From assembly GCA_963920765.1 (NCBI GenBank), contig OY987251.1, positions 1,800,501 to 1,864,500 on the forward strand: a DNA stretch of 64,000 nucleotides, read 5' to 3'. A program made the translations under genes and the position numbers. Within the stretch, counting starts at the first letter, position 1, and every line of letters begins with the position of its first letter. This document shows, one piece after another, positions 24,654-36,315 of the stretch. Origin of the DNA: Ulota crispa. Taxonomy: Eukaryota > Streptophyta > Bryopsida > Orthotrichales > Orthotrichaceae. The notes beneath the pieces were generated by a model, which saw only the letters and a list, made by a program, of their open reading frames with translations, was not told the DNA's origin and did not search any database.

Positions 24654-24973
24654 GGGAAAATTTCATGGATACCCTTGAAGTTTGCCATATTTTCATAAAT
24701 ACCCTTGCTTTTTTAGAGATTTCACAAGTACCCTTGGACCATAATCTTCAAGCATTTGTTTTCTTATGCATGTCACTTCCTTCTCCCTCCTTCTCCCTTT
24801 GTACACACACTACTTGGTTCTTGTGCACGCACATAAAGGAAAAAGGGAAGTGACACGCTCAACAAACAAAACACTTGAAAAATTTAGTCCAAAGGTATTT
24901 GCAAAATTTCTAAAAAAAGCAAGGGTATCTATGAAAATATGGTAAACTTCAAGGGTGTCCATGAATTTTCTCT
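24654..24973. mobile_element. GGGAAAATTTCATGG foldback MITE, copy 1
   Basis: Inverted ends GGGAAAATTTCATGGATACC and the complement of GAGAAAATTCATGGACACCC. Arms of about 130 bp repeat phrases such as AATACCCTTG. A relative at 28,845 has a 9-bp target duplication, so this copy is assigned to the same Mutator-like group; its own duplication is obscured by TA repeats. Confidence 0.65.
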
Positions 24974-24994
24974 ATATATATGTATATATATAAC

Positions 24995-25044
<50 letters not shown>

Positions 25045-25532
25045 AAAAGAGCACAATGGACTGTGTGGCAATCCTTTTACCACAAGCTTTTTACTATGCA
25101 GGTAAATAAACCTACTTGGGAAATTTGCTTGGAAAAGTGAATGGGTAAAAATTGTATGTTTAGAAAAATGCGTGGGTAAATAATACAATATGTAACAAAA
25201 TTGCTTGGGTAAAAACTAAATATATTTTATAAAATTGTGTGAGTAATTTTTATATGGGTAAAAAATTTGTATAGGTAAAAAATAAATAATATTTTTTGCA
25301 TGAGAACAAGGTGATTTCCTTAGATTGTGTGGATAAATAACTCTATGTATACAGAACAAAAATTGTTTTAATGCAAGGGAATTTTTTGTAAACAAAGACA
25401 AATGTTTTTATTCATGGATAAAGTTTCAAATTGGAGTGCATGAATAAAATAGTAAGAATTATTTTCTTGCGGGGAAAATGTTTTGCTCAATTGGGCTTGA
25501 AATTGTTTTGCGTCCTGTCAGACCGACGGGCA

Positions 25533-25535
<3 letters not shown>

Positions 25536-25622
<87 letters not shown>
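25536..25622. repeat. (TA)n microsatellite
   Basis: About 43 TA units without interruption, next to the third MULE MITE. Another, shorter tract lies at about 25,005-25,038. Confidence 0.95.
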
Positions 25623-25625
<3 letters not shown>

Positions 25626-25626
25626 A

Positions 25627-26480
25627 GGGGATTGATATGTCTACCACACCCTTTTAGCTATTCTACCACACGCTCGAGGTAAATTTTAGATTTCTACCAT
25701 CAAAAAGCTAAGTTTGAGAATTTGGAATTCAAATTTGGACTTAGATACTATGATTTAGTTAAGAATCACAAAAAGGTTCTTATTGAACAATATCCAATGA
25801 AAAAGCTTATCTTTTTTATAAACAAAAGTAAAAGTAATACTTTTCCCCCGAGCTGAGCTTTTTCATTAGGTGTTGTTCAGTTACAACTTTTTTATGGTTC
25901 TAGATAAAATCAAGGTCTCTTAGTCCAAATCTGAATTCCAAATTCTCAAATTCAATTATTTGATGGTAGAAATCTAAAATTTACTGCGAGGATATGGTAG
26001 NNNNNNNNNNNNNNNNNNNNNNNNNNNNNNNNNNNNNNNNNNNNNNNNNNNNNNNNNNNNNNNNNNNNNNNNNNNNNNNNNNNNNNNNNNNNNNNNNNNN
26101 NNNNNNNNNNNNNNNNNNNNNNNNNNNNNNNNNNNNNNNNNNNNNNNNNNNNNNNNNNNNNNNNNNNNNNNNNNNNNNNNNNNNNNNNNNNNNNNNNNNN
26201 AGTTAAGAATCACAAAAAGGTTCTTATTGAACAATATCCAATGAAAAAGCTTATCTTTTTTATAAACAAAAGTAAAAGTAATACTTTTCCCCCGAGCTGA
26301 GCTTTTTCATTAGGTGTTGTTCAGTTACAACTTTTTTATGGTTCTAGATAAAATCAAGGTCTCTTAGTCCAAATCTGAATTCCAAATTCTCAAATTCAAT
26401 TATTTGATGGTAGAAATCTAAAATTTACTGCGAGGATATGGTAGAATAGTTGAAAGGGTTTGATAAATATATCAATTCCC
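25627..26480. mobile_element. Mutator-like MITE, copy 3, broken by an assembly gap
   Basis: Ends GGGGATTGATATGTCTACC and, from the right, GGGAATTGATATATTTATC. Flanks ATATGTATA and ATATTTATA agree at 8 of 9 positions. The true length is about 410 bp, because 244 bp are duplicated around a run of N (see the gap entry). Confidence 0.8.
26001..26200. other. 200-N assembly gap with duplicated flanks
   Basis: Exactly 200 N. Sequence 25,757-26,000 (ending GAGGATATGGTAG) reappears at 26,201-26,444 without a difference that I can see. Two contig ends therefore overlap and were not merged. Confidence 0.9.
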
Positions 26481-26569
26481 ATATTTATATATATCCCTAT
26501 ATACAAGTATTTATACATATATAGAAATATATATATATAGATATGTGTGTGCATGCCCGTGTACATGTA

Positions 26570-27460
26570 CAGTACCCGGACCAAATTTGTCGCCGGCTCC
26601 CTTTTGGTACTTTTACCATCAATGAAATTTGGCAATTTTGAGAATGTAAACGGCTATTTTTTCTTTTGGAATATTTATATTTAATTACAACTGGCAATCC
26701 CCATCATGTATCCCAAAAATCAACTTCAAGAAATCAAAACTCAATTTTTGGTAAATTTTTTTGTACAGTAACCATGGTTTACAAAAAAAATTGATTGAGA
26801 AAAATTGGTGATGAATTTTTGAGATTTGATTGTATGGATATGTAGGAAACATCCATTTGCACATTTTCCATGCTAAAAAAGAACCACTTAAATAACAAAT
26901 TTTTGATCTACAGAACTTTCAATGCAACCTTTTATATGTCCAAATTTTGTGCAATAGATGTTTTTTTGTTTTAACTTGTTTTTCACTAAGTAAACAAAAT
27001 ATTATGTTCAAAAGTACAAACTTAGTCACAATGTTCAAGCTAAATAGAAAAAATTGATTATTAAAAAGAAAATTCTACTTTACAAATTTTGGCCATATAA
27101 AAGGTTGCATTAGAGTTTTTGTAGATCAAAATTTTGTTACTTAAGGGGTTCTTTTTTAAAATGGAAAATGTGCATATGGATGTTTTCTACATATTCATAC
27201 AATCAAATCTCAAAAATTCATCACCAATTTTTCACAATCGATTTTTTTTGTAAAACCATGGTTATTGTACAAAAAAATTACCAAAATTTGGGTTTTGATC
27301 TTTTGAAGTTGATTTTTTGGATATATGATGGGGATTGCTAGTTATAATCAAATATAAATGTTACAAAATAAAAAAATGTTGTTTACATTCTATAAATTGC
27401 TAAATTATTAATGGTAAAAGTGCTAAAAGGGGGCTGGCAACATATTTGGTCCGGGTATTG
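26570..27460. mobile_element. Foldback with TA target duplication (Tc1/mariner-like MITE), element 1
   Basis: TA|CAGTACCCGGACCAAATTTG at the left and, inward from the right, TA|CAATACCCGGACCAAATATG. Arms of about 420 bp are inverted copies of each other with scattered mismatches around a ~50-bp centre near 27,010. No reading frame. Confidence 0.75.
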
Positions 27461-27462
27461 TA

Positions 27463-28400
27463 TAGTAGCCTCGAACAAAGTTTGTCGGGCCCTGTAAAAG
27501 CATTGAGAGGTCATGTCAAACATGACATAAAAATGAGGTCATTTGGCCACTTTTTTTTCTTGTAATTTTTATGTCTCATTCTTGCCCCCAATCCCAACCA
27601 AGCATACCAAATTTCAATCCCAAAAAATCCAAATCCAAATTTTGATAAATTGTTTTGTGTCACAAATCATGGTATTACATGGTGTTACAAGAAAATTGAT
27701 TGAGAAACATTGATGATGAATTTTGGAGATTTGATTGCATAGGTATATAGGTAGCATCCATATGCACATCCATATGCAAATCTTCCATGATAAAAGAAAT
27801 CCCTTAAGTAAAACAAAATTGATCTTTGTAGGGTTTAGTGTGACCCCTAATATGTCCAAATTTTGTAAAATAGATATTTTCTTATGATAACCAAATTTTG
27901 GTATTTTACTCATACATTGTGACTAAGATTGTACCTTTGAACATGCTATTGTGTTTCTTTGGTGAAAACTAACTAAAAATGAAAAATATCTAGTTTACAA
28001 AATTTGGACATATTAGGGGTCACACTAAACCCTACAAAGATCAATTTTGTTTTACTTAAGGGATTTTTTTATTGTGGAAGATTTGCATACGGATGTGCAT
28101 ATGGATGCTACCTATATACCTATGCAATCAAATCTCCAAAATTCATCATCAATGTTTCTCAATCAATTTTCTTGTAACACCATGTAATATCATGATTTGT
28201 GACTCAAAATAATTTATCAAAATTTGGATTTTGATTTTTTGGGGTTGAAATTTGGTATGCTTGGTTGGAATTGGGGACAAGAATGAGACATAAAAATTAC
28301 AAAAAAAAAAAAGTGGCCGAATGACCTCATTTCTATGTCATGTTTGACATGACCTCTCAATGCTTTTACAGGGCCTGACAAACTTTGTTCGAGGCTACTG
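27463..28400. mobile_element. Foldback with TA target duplication (Tc1/mariner-like MITE), element 2
   Basis: Starts TAGTAGCCTCGAACAAAG directly after the TA at 27,461-27,462 and ends CGAGGCTACTG before TA (28,401-28,402). The arms are almost perfect inverted repeats of about 440 bp. The termini resemble those of element 1 (CAGTAxCC...ACAAAxTTTGTC), so the two belong to one superfamily. Confidence 0.75.
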
Positions 28401-28844
28401 TACATGATTCAGTTTTAAGGCTGTCTCTGTTGGGAACTTTGCACAGTTGCATAAGAAAAGCATTAAGAATTCCCACCGCCTCCCCTCATATCCTGTTTAT
28501 GATCAACTCAAATTATCTTGAATGCTTTACATTTTTCAAGTTTTTTTTGTGACTTTGAGGATTATCAATTGTTTTGGCATTGCAATTTATATTATCAAAT
28601 GTATGCTCATAACGCCCAAGCTCAAAACTAGCAAATTTTATATTTTGATATTATACCATGTTATATTTGATTAAATATTTGCTTTATTCTTTTGTATAGA
28701 AATATCTATTTTATCTGGGTTTAATCATTTTTGAAAATCTTTCTAGTAAGAATGGAAAACAATTACAAAGTATTTGTCATCATTCAAGTAAAAATGTGAA
28801 AGGACTTTGAGCACTCTCCGTTGTTTACTAGATGATTAATTATA

Positions 28845-29175
28845 TGGAAAATTTCATGGATATCCTTCTCATATCCTTGAAGTTTGCAATATATACAAGA
28901 TACCCTTGTATTTTCAGAAATTACACAAATACCCTTGGATTATAATTCATAGGCATTTATTTGTTGTGCTTGTACTTCCTTCATGATTAATGTTGAAGAA
29001 GGGAATGTAATGAAACAAAAAACAGCAACATGCGCTCAAAGGAAGAAGGGAAGTGGTATGCACAACAAAATAAACACCTAAATTTTTTGTTCCAAGAATA
29101 TTTGTGTATTTTTTGAAAAAGAAAAAGCATCTGTGTAAATATTGCAAACTTTTGGGATATCCATGAAATTTTCCC
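28845..29175. mobile_element. GGGAAAATTTCATGG foldback MITE, copy 2
   Basis: Ends TGGAAAATTTCATGGATATCC and, from the right, GGGAAAATTTCATGGATATCC. Flanks TTAATTATA and TTAACTATA match at 8 of 9 positions, pointing to a Mutator-like origin. Confidence 0.75.
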
Positions 29176-29590
29176 TTAACTATATAATAACCTCAAGAAT
29201 TGTAAATATAATTGTTATTCTAAGGAAATTGCTAAAATTAGCCATTATGTAGAAGCTTCATGTGGTTTTTTATATGTCTGAAGTTAAATCATGTCTTATA
29301 TGTAAAAAGTTTATACAGAAAACAATAAATGTTTACTACAACTATAAAAATATCGTTGATATCAAGTAATGAACTAGATTTATTTTATAAGAATTAGATT
29401 TAATTTTTATATGTCTAAACTTGAAATAAATAATAGATTGTTTCGATTGGATGCACTATGATTTTAAACAGTTTCATCAAAGAAGGCATGATCCATAATA
29501 AGTTTTGGTCCTAAACTAAAATTAACTGAATTTGTTTTATTGAATTCTATCACAACTGTCGGCTGTCAATTGTCAAGTCAATATATGTAT

Positions 29591-30501
29591 ACATCTAAAG
29601 GACCAAGCTCAATTTATACCAAAAACTCTCAAAAATAGCCATTTTTAGAGCATCAACCAAATCTGAAAACAAAAATGCTTTTCTGCATATGTAACCGCAA
29701 GCTCTTTGTAGTGCTATAGTTCTAGAAGATGTCAAAAATATTTCAGAATTTTTCACTAAGTGGATTGGAAGATAAAACAATTTGAAAAGTTTTTTTGGGT
29801 CATGTAGAAAATTGGGCAGCTACCTTCAAAAGGTGAAATTCCTAAGGGGAATAGGCCATGTTAATAGTACTTCTCTAGATTCCATATTCCGCCTAGGTAA
29901 GGTGTCTATCAAAAAAAATCAAATCATTTGGAATTGTACAACACGTGGGAAAATATAGGAAGTAAAAAGAGGTAGAGAATATTAAAAACATTAAATGTTA
30001 ATAATTTAGTTATGGAAATAAAAAAATTCAATCCCAACGGTTTTAATGTTGTGAGTAACAATTTACAACCTTTGATCTTACATATTTTCAAAAATATTGA
30101 AAATTGAGTAAAATAAGAGACTTCAAAGTTTATTTTAGAGTAGAAAATCCATAATTGCCCACAAACAAAAACTCCTCATAACTTTCATCTCATCAATCCA
30201 AATGGAATGATTTTAAGATTTCCACGTACATATAAATCTCTTGAACCAATTTCAAATCTTAGATTCTGAAAAAAGTGAGTTTTAAAAAATTGCCCAAGTT
30301 GCCCGCTAAACGTAAAAAGCAACATATTAAGCCATAACTTTTTGCTCACAATTCCAAACGTCATGAAAGTTAGTACAAACGAAAGATATTCCTCGTCCCC
30401 ACCTTCTATGAGAATTTCAATCTAAATATGGAAATCTCCAATCACAAGTACTTGCCCAAAATTTCTCTGTTTCCAAAAAAGGCAGCTTGGTCCTTTAGGG
30501 G
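29591..30501 (-). mobile_element. TTAA-family element, inverted near-identical copy of 22,275-23,185
   Basis: Ends CTTGGTCCTTTAGGGG followed by TTAA at 30,502-30,505. The left end keeps CTAAAGGACCAAG but has lost CCCC and TTAA. Its boundary lies only about 88 bp from the CFAP57-like exon end at 30,590. Confidence 0.8.
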
Positions 30502-30589
30502 TTAAATGTAAATCAACCGAAGTACTCCACACTACAAATTCACCTACAATATGAATTTATAAATGATACCTGAGCCCATTTGAATGTAC

Positions 30590-30822
30590 CTGAGCTTTTA
30601 ATTTAGCATCCTCTACTTGTCCTCGAGAAATATAAACGTTCCTCAAATGGGTGTAGTCATTTTTGTCATGCAACGTAAACTTTGTCGGAACCGAAAATAG
30701 TTTAAGAGGTTCTAGTTTTTGAACAAGTGTACTCTCAATGGATAAAATGCTGATTGAACCAGATAGTGATGCCATCACAATATAATTATTTTTTTCATCA
30801 ACAAGCATTTGACTGATTGTAC
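30590..30822 (-). CDS. CFAP57: CFAP57/WDR65-like, last WD blade to start of coiled coil
   Basis: The translation runs TISQMLVDEKNNYIVMASLS and GSISIL (a WD-type strand pattern), then FTLHDKNDYTHLRNVY, resembling the KMENEYQLRLKDMNY start of the animal CFAP57 coiled coil. The acceptor is CATCAG at 30,823 and the donor is CTCAG|GTACAT. It begins with the second base of a codon, as required by the 1-nt overhang of the exon at 31,115, and ends at a codon boundary. A second CTCAG|GTATCA donor lies 20 nt further on; using it would shift the frame. Confidence 0.75.
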
Positions 30823-31114
30823 CTGATGACATATTTTATCATTCTAGATGTTTGTTTGGTAATTCATAAAAACAAAGCATACATGCAACAATAATGATAT
30901 TATAACGATCAATAATAAGAGTGTAATTGTTTGACAAATATTGCAAGACGACCTGTAGTTTGGTCAATTTTCAAACACCAATACCTTTATTGATGGCATA
31001 GCTTTTATGTGGACAATCACTTTTACAATCTCCATTCCATGTTTTTGAAAATTTTGTAAATCCTTATGCTATTTAAACATTGAGGCAAAAAAACAAACCA
31101 GTCTTTCAATTTAC

Positions 31115-31281
31115 CAATATTTATAACTTGTTCCCAAACTGGCCTTGTCTTCTCTTTTAAGAATGGCAGCGAGTATAGAAGAAGTCGTCCATTTTCAGTC
31201 ACGGTTATCAATAATTTCTTTTCAAAAAAGGCTCTTACGTGTATTATTCGCCGTGCTTTCATCTCACAAATGTTCGAGGGT
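31115..31281 (-). CDS. CFAP57: CFAP57/WDR65-like, WD-repeat exon
   Basis: Contains ARRIIHVRAFFEKKLLITVT followed by ENGRLLLYSLPF. In position and wording this matches the conserved animal CFAP57 stretch ([21 protein letters not shown]). The acceptor TCATAG at 31,282-31,283 supplies the third base of an AGA codon begun by the exon at 36,316. The donor is ATTG|GTAAAT. The 292-bp intron to the next exon is the only short one seen. No stop codon interrupts the joined frame. Confidence 0.75.
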
Positions 31282-32600
31282 CTATGACAGGAAATTTTAA
31301 ATCATTCAATATTTTTATAGTCAATAAAATGAAAAACAAATGTCATACGAAGTGTGTGAATATCGATCCAACAATAGCGTAAAACACATTCAAGGGTCAC
31401 AAGCTCATTTCTTGATAAAAGGTTGTGACTGTTATAACAAAAACAAATTAACGCATTTTGAACAAAATTGTTTGATTTTCCAAATTTCAACAATTATTTT
31501 ACTTGGAGATTCATCTATTACATGATTAATAAATGCAGATAATTCAAGGTCCAACGTCAGCAAAGCTTTAGTAGTAGAATGACCAAAAAGTTTCAAACAT
31601 TTATATATATATATATATATATACTCTCTTAGCTTTAAAAAAAAATAGTGAACAATCTATACCCAGTTACACTATATTGGATAATTTGAAGGTAACTGAT
31701 CAAGCATTAACTGTCCACCTTGTACATGAAAAAAAAAATTACAAACAATTTTTCTGACACTAATGTGATGATGATGTTTTAGAACACTAATATTACGATA
31801 AAATCGTTTTCAAGTGCATACGCACATTGGTAAAAGCAAACCGAAACCAACCGAATAAATAGTTTAGGTTTTTGACATTGCATTGCTATCCAATAAAAAG
31901 ACTGATACGAAATTGTTCGATGTATGCTGTTTTTACTTCAATTTTTTTTGTACAAAGATTTAAGGATACGTTGAAATTCTGTCTTATTTAATTGCACTAT
32001 TTAAAAACATATATATATTTTGAAACACTAATGTGTATCAACACTGCCATGCACTACACATATTTTCAGTACGTTTTGTGTCTAGCACAAATCAAGCAGA
32101 AAATTACTACTTAAATTCCATACAAATCTATATGCACTATTTTATGCTTCCATCAACTATAACTAATACTGTATGAGTTATTAGGATGCAGCAGACTGTA
32201 ACATTGTTGTATATAATGGATTCAGTCAACAAATTAATCAATACATGCAAGCTATAGTTTTGAATATCTGTCATTCACTATTAAAACAACAAATCTTGCA
32301 ATACAAATAATGACTTTGATGTTTGGACTTTGGTTCATATCATTTCAATATTCATAATTTATTGATAAAACTGTTGAAGCTTGTGTAATTCAAATTAAAT
32401 TGTTTTTCTAGAAACAAAGTCTTGAAAAGATTAAATGACAATAAAAATAAAGGTCCAATAATTTTAAGTATTTTCTTATTAAAAATAAGATCAAAGATCA
32501 AACCACGTAACATTGTTACTAAATTCTTTAGGTTAATTATTAGATTTTTTATTTACAACCTACAAGTCCTCTACTCCCATCGTATTGACAGGACAATGCA
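31282..32600. other. Intron sequence, nothing recognised
   Basis: AT-rich, with a short TA run near 31,605. No element termini or protein similarity could be defined. Confidence 0.35.
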
Positions 32601-32616
32601 TGAGTTTTTTGTGAAT

Positions 32617-32905
32617 CCCCCCATCCCTGTGACTACCTCCATCGCCGTGCCCCGTGCCCCGTGCCCCCTCCCCCATTTCTATAGCCCATCATCATGTGAC
32701 TCCCAAGCTTGTGCCTCCCATGCTCATGCCTCCCATTCCCGTGTCCCATCCTTGTGCACCCATGCCCGCACATACCTCCATTCCCGTGTCCTCCATCCCT
32801 GTGCCCTCCAGCCCCGTGCTCCCATCCCATGCCCACATCCCCATGATTTGGTTAGGGATTCCCATGTCTTCTCATCTCCATAACTTAGTTACGGAACCCC
32901 ATGCA
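32617..32905. repeat. CCCATGCCC/CCCGTG-rich minisatellite
   Basis: Loose tandem variants of CCCATCCCCGTGCCCTCC. Both strands are open, giving P/H/S or G/H repeats, which is a composition effect. It is the complement type of the ATGGG-rich arrays at 11.4 and 24.2 kb. Confidence 0.75.
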
Positions 32906-33125
32906 CTCTCATCCCCATAATTTGGTTACAAAATTGTCTTTCTCATTTATGGAATTGTCAAGCGAGACAACCATTGTATTCAATTATATATAACCTATGC
33001 TTGGACAATCATACAAATTAAACAAAGAATACGTTTCTCCTTTTCATAGATATTACTATTTCTCCTAAAAGGTTAAATTTATAGTATGAAATCACTATTA
33101 ACATTTTTATTTTTTAAAATCTTAA

Positions 33126-33978
33126 CCCCTAAAATTCCATCATGTTTACATGCTCAAATGCCTTGAATTTGGTCTCTCTCAGCACAAAGTTGATTAAATA
33201 TTTAAATTTTCAATAACTTAAATGTAAAATTTAATTTTTCACTTACTCATATACACACTTTCAAATTTTTTGACTTTGTAAAAGCAAGCCTCATTAGATA
33301 TTAATAATCAAATTAAGGTCAAAATCTTTTTGAAGCTTGTCCTATGTGTCAAAAACATTTAGTCATTCAAAATGAAATTTTCCACCCCATGAATTTTTTG
33401 TGCACTATGAAATTCTCATAGAGCATGAAGGTGGTTACATGCTTCACAATTTTTGGGATCACCAAATGCTTAAAACATAATGGAAAATTTTGAAAAGTGC
33501 TTCATTGAAATTGTCATTACACTAAAGAAACTTCACAAAAGAGATTATCATAATAATGAATCTCATTAACTAAAGTTGTATGGTGTAAAACTAAAACATC
33601 ATGTGGAGTATTTGTTCAAGGTTTTTTTTAAAGCAAAAAGTAAAGTGATAGCCATTGCTTAGTTAGGGAGAGTTTATTACAAATTTTGCCCATTGACATT
33701 GTGTCATTGTGGACACAACTTTGAATAATATGTGGGCAATGCCCTTTCTTAATCCTTTTGTTTCTAATTTTTTAGGGATGCCCAAGTTGACACCTAAATC
33801 ACATAAAGTACCATACTTCACTCAAAAAACATTCAATTTCACAATTTTTGGAATTGCAAGCTTCTCAACATGAGCATGTATATCTTTTTTTTGTGCAAGT
33901 TTATCTCAAGAATTTACATGAGAAATGCTTACCCAAATATCCTAAAAGCCCAAAGTGGACTTCTTGGTCCTTTAACGG
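33126..33978. mobile_element. TTAA-flanked inverted-repeat element
   Basis: TTAA at 33,122-33,125 and 33,979-33,982. The ends are CCCCTAAAATTCC and, read inward from the right, CCGTTAAAGGACCAAG. The interior has no reading frame. It is diverged from the other copies. Confidence 0.65.
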
Positions 33979-33982
33979 TTAA

Positions 33983-35140
33983 CTAATTGGAGTTAATCAA
34001 TTAATTAATTAATTTTAAAGCACCTAATAAAGCATCGTTGTAACACATGTAACAGTGCTTTAAAATGAAAATTTTCAAAATAAGTCTATCTGGAGCTTGA
34101 ACGATCATCTATACCTTCTTGTAACATTTAAATTTTAAATTTTTTGTTGTTATTGCTAAAAATTAACTTGCACACGCAAACACATATGCATGCATCTGTA
34201 TGCACCAATCTTCATACATGTACAGTACAGTACACTTCTATACAATGTCGAATTTTTTGTTTGTTTCTGTCATCAAATTTCAACAAGTGATTTTTAACCG
34301 TTTGAATATGTGTTTCAAAAACCTCCAAATAGAATGATAATGAAATTTGTTGAATTTTTAATCAAATATTTACTCACAAACTCACGTACCATCAATTGAG
34401 GAAATTTTAAAACACAACATTACCTTCAACTGATTTCCGCAAGAACAAGTATAAAAGTAAAATAAGTGTAAAAACTAATTTCAAAATCTATTTCCAAGTC
34501 CTACAAAATACATGGAAAACATCCTATACTGCTCGTTGCAAACAATTTTGTTGAATGGCGTAACATGAAAAAGTTTAAATATATGCAAGTTTGATGGAAA
34601 AAAATGTGTTCATATGAGCGTTTAGAATTGGTCCCACAATGTGCAGGTCCAAATCAGTACATTTGGAGTAGTTTTTTTTATTATAAATGAACTAGAAATT
34701 ATTCAATATTAAACGTAAACTTCGTAACATCTCAAGTAGTACAGGTTATCACAGCCTCACAGATCATATTGTGAAAAATACAACAATGTGATATTTGATG
34801 CAATAGATTATAATACTGAATTGCACGGGTGTTGATAGCACTACGAAGTCTTCCAATTGTCTTTCTGTAACAATCTAAACCCATGGACCAATGAAAGACA
34901 CGAAATTAAAATGAATTGTATGTGTCACTATTAAGAATTAATTCAATAAAACATCTGGACGGTAAGTTGTGTGAGCAAAATTGTAATGTGTTTTTTTCAA
35001 AATACAGAGTATATGGCATCCACATCCACAAATTTTTAATATGTTACAAGCAACTTTTCGATGAAGCATCCAACAGAAAAAAAAGCTTGAACATGAATAA
35101 CAGTAAGGTCATTTTTACTAAACCCTTGTTCTTTTACAAG
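33983..35140. other. No gene or element recognised
   Basis: AT-rich intron sequence. The phrase TGTACAGTACAGTACAC near 34,220 resembles the end of the TA-flanked foldbacks but lacks a partner. Confidence 0.3.
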
Positions 35141-35144
35141 TTAC

Positions 35145-36087
35145 CCCCTAAAGGCCCAAGTGGTTCCTCGGGGGCCAAATGGGCCTCGGGCATGTACCTA
35201 TGATTAAACTAATTTTTATAAAATTTTGAAACTTTTGAGCTTGGTGGAGAATTCAAAGATGTATGTGTACATCTAATTTTTTCTTTAGTTCAACATTTAT
35301 TGAAGAATTTATGCATGAATTTCTGAAAATTGGGGAGGGTGGGCAATCTGGACAGCCCAAAAAACTTTTTAAAAAATTACATTTAAAAAAAATAAAAATC
35401 TATAAATGATTCTTTAGATTTTTATATACCTGGAAAGCTTTGATCCATCCAATTTTGATTGATGAGTGATAAGTTTTAGTTTGCGGGTAGGTATGGGACC
35501 TCCAAACCTCCATTCCTTTTGCCCTTTGTAAAATTTGGTGCTTTAAATTTTTTTTGACTTTTTTTTTCCAAGTTGTAGTAGACTAAGATTCCTTGGTTTA
35601 AATCTTTTGGATCACAACAATTCAAATTTCTCAATGTTACATAAATCCTCCAATTTTGCCTAGTGTATATGCAAATTTCATGGCCTTACGGCATTGCAAG
35701 ATTTTACAAAGTATGTATCACACCTTCAATACATTTGAAAGTTCTCCCACACATACCTAACTTGGTCTTCTACATGGGAAAAATAAACCTCAATTCTGTG
35801 TAGAGCAATTTTTTTGATATTGGAGCAATCAAAGGCTTCTAAAATTTTTGAGCAACACGAAATTTTTTTTGTTTTTTGCACTTCAGATGTCAATATCTCA
35901 CTCCTCTTCTTTTAGAATGAGCTGATTTTTTTCTCACAAGTACCTCCCATTGTCTAGGGCAAGATCCTATGGTTGGATTTCCAAAAAAAAAAATTCCCTA
36001 CCTTTCTACTAACTCCCCCAACTAACTCCCCCAAAAGTGGCAGTTTTCAAGAAATTTCATAGAAAAAAGGGCTTGGGCCTTGAGGGG
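35145..36087. mobile_element. TTAA-family element (GGACC/GGCCC subfamily)
   Basis: Left TTAC then CCCCTAAAGGCCCAAG. Right GCTTGGGCCTTGAGGGG then TTAA (36,088-36,091). The interior shares GGGCATGTACCTATG and later phrases with the copies at 5.1 and 7.2 kb. Confidence 0.7.
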
Positions 36088-36315
36088 TTAAAGAACCAAT
36101 GATATTCATACTTATACAGTAACATCATAAATAGTAATTCTCGGAAATTTCACTTAACTTTAAAGTCTTAGCAGTTTTGCTTCTTTATGCCTTAGGTGTT
36201 TAGGAAAATAAGTATCTCTGACATGACTGAAAGCAAAGCAAAATCTTGCCAAATAGTGAGTTATAAGGACGCCAAAATGTACTAAATTAAAATATTTGGC
36301 AGAAGGGAACCACAC

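Larger units (their letters stand above)
2955..30589 (-). other. 27.6-kb intron of the CFAP57-like gene, filled with transposons
   Basis: Inferred from phase-compatible splice sites at its two ends (GT at 30,589-30,588, AG at 2,956-2,955). It holds the MULE, TTAA-family, Helitron, LTR, foldback and satellite sequences listed separately. No cellular exon was found inside it, though a short one cannot be excluded. Confidence 0.6.

Noticed and set aside
25431-25682. IYIYIY open frame, and similar ones at 39,851-40,168 and 40,691-40,942
   Set aside because: Products of (TA)n and TGTATA microsatellites.
26001-26200. Open frames through the N run
   Set aside because: They are read through undetermined bases and mean nothing.
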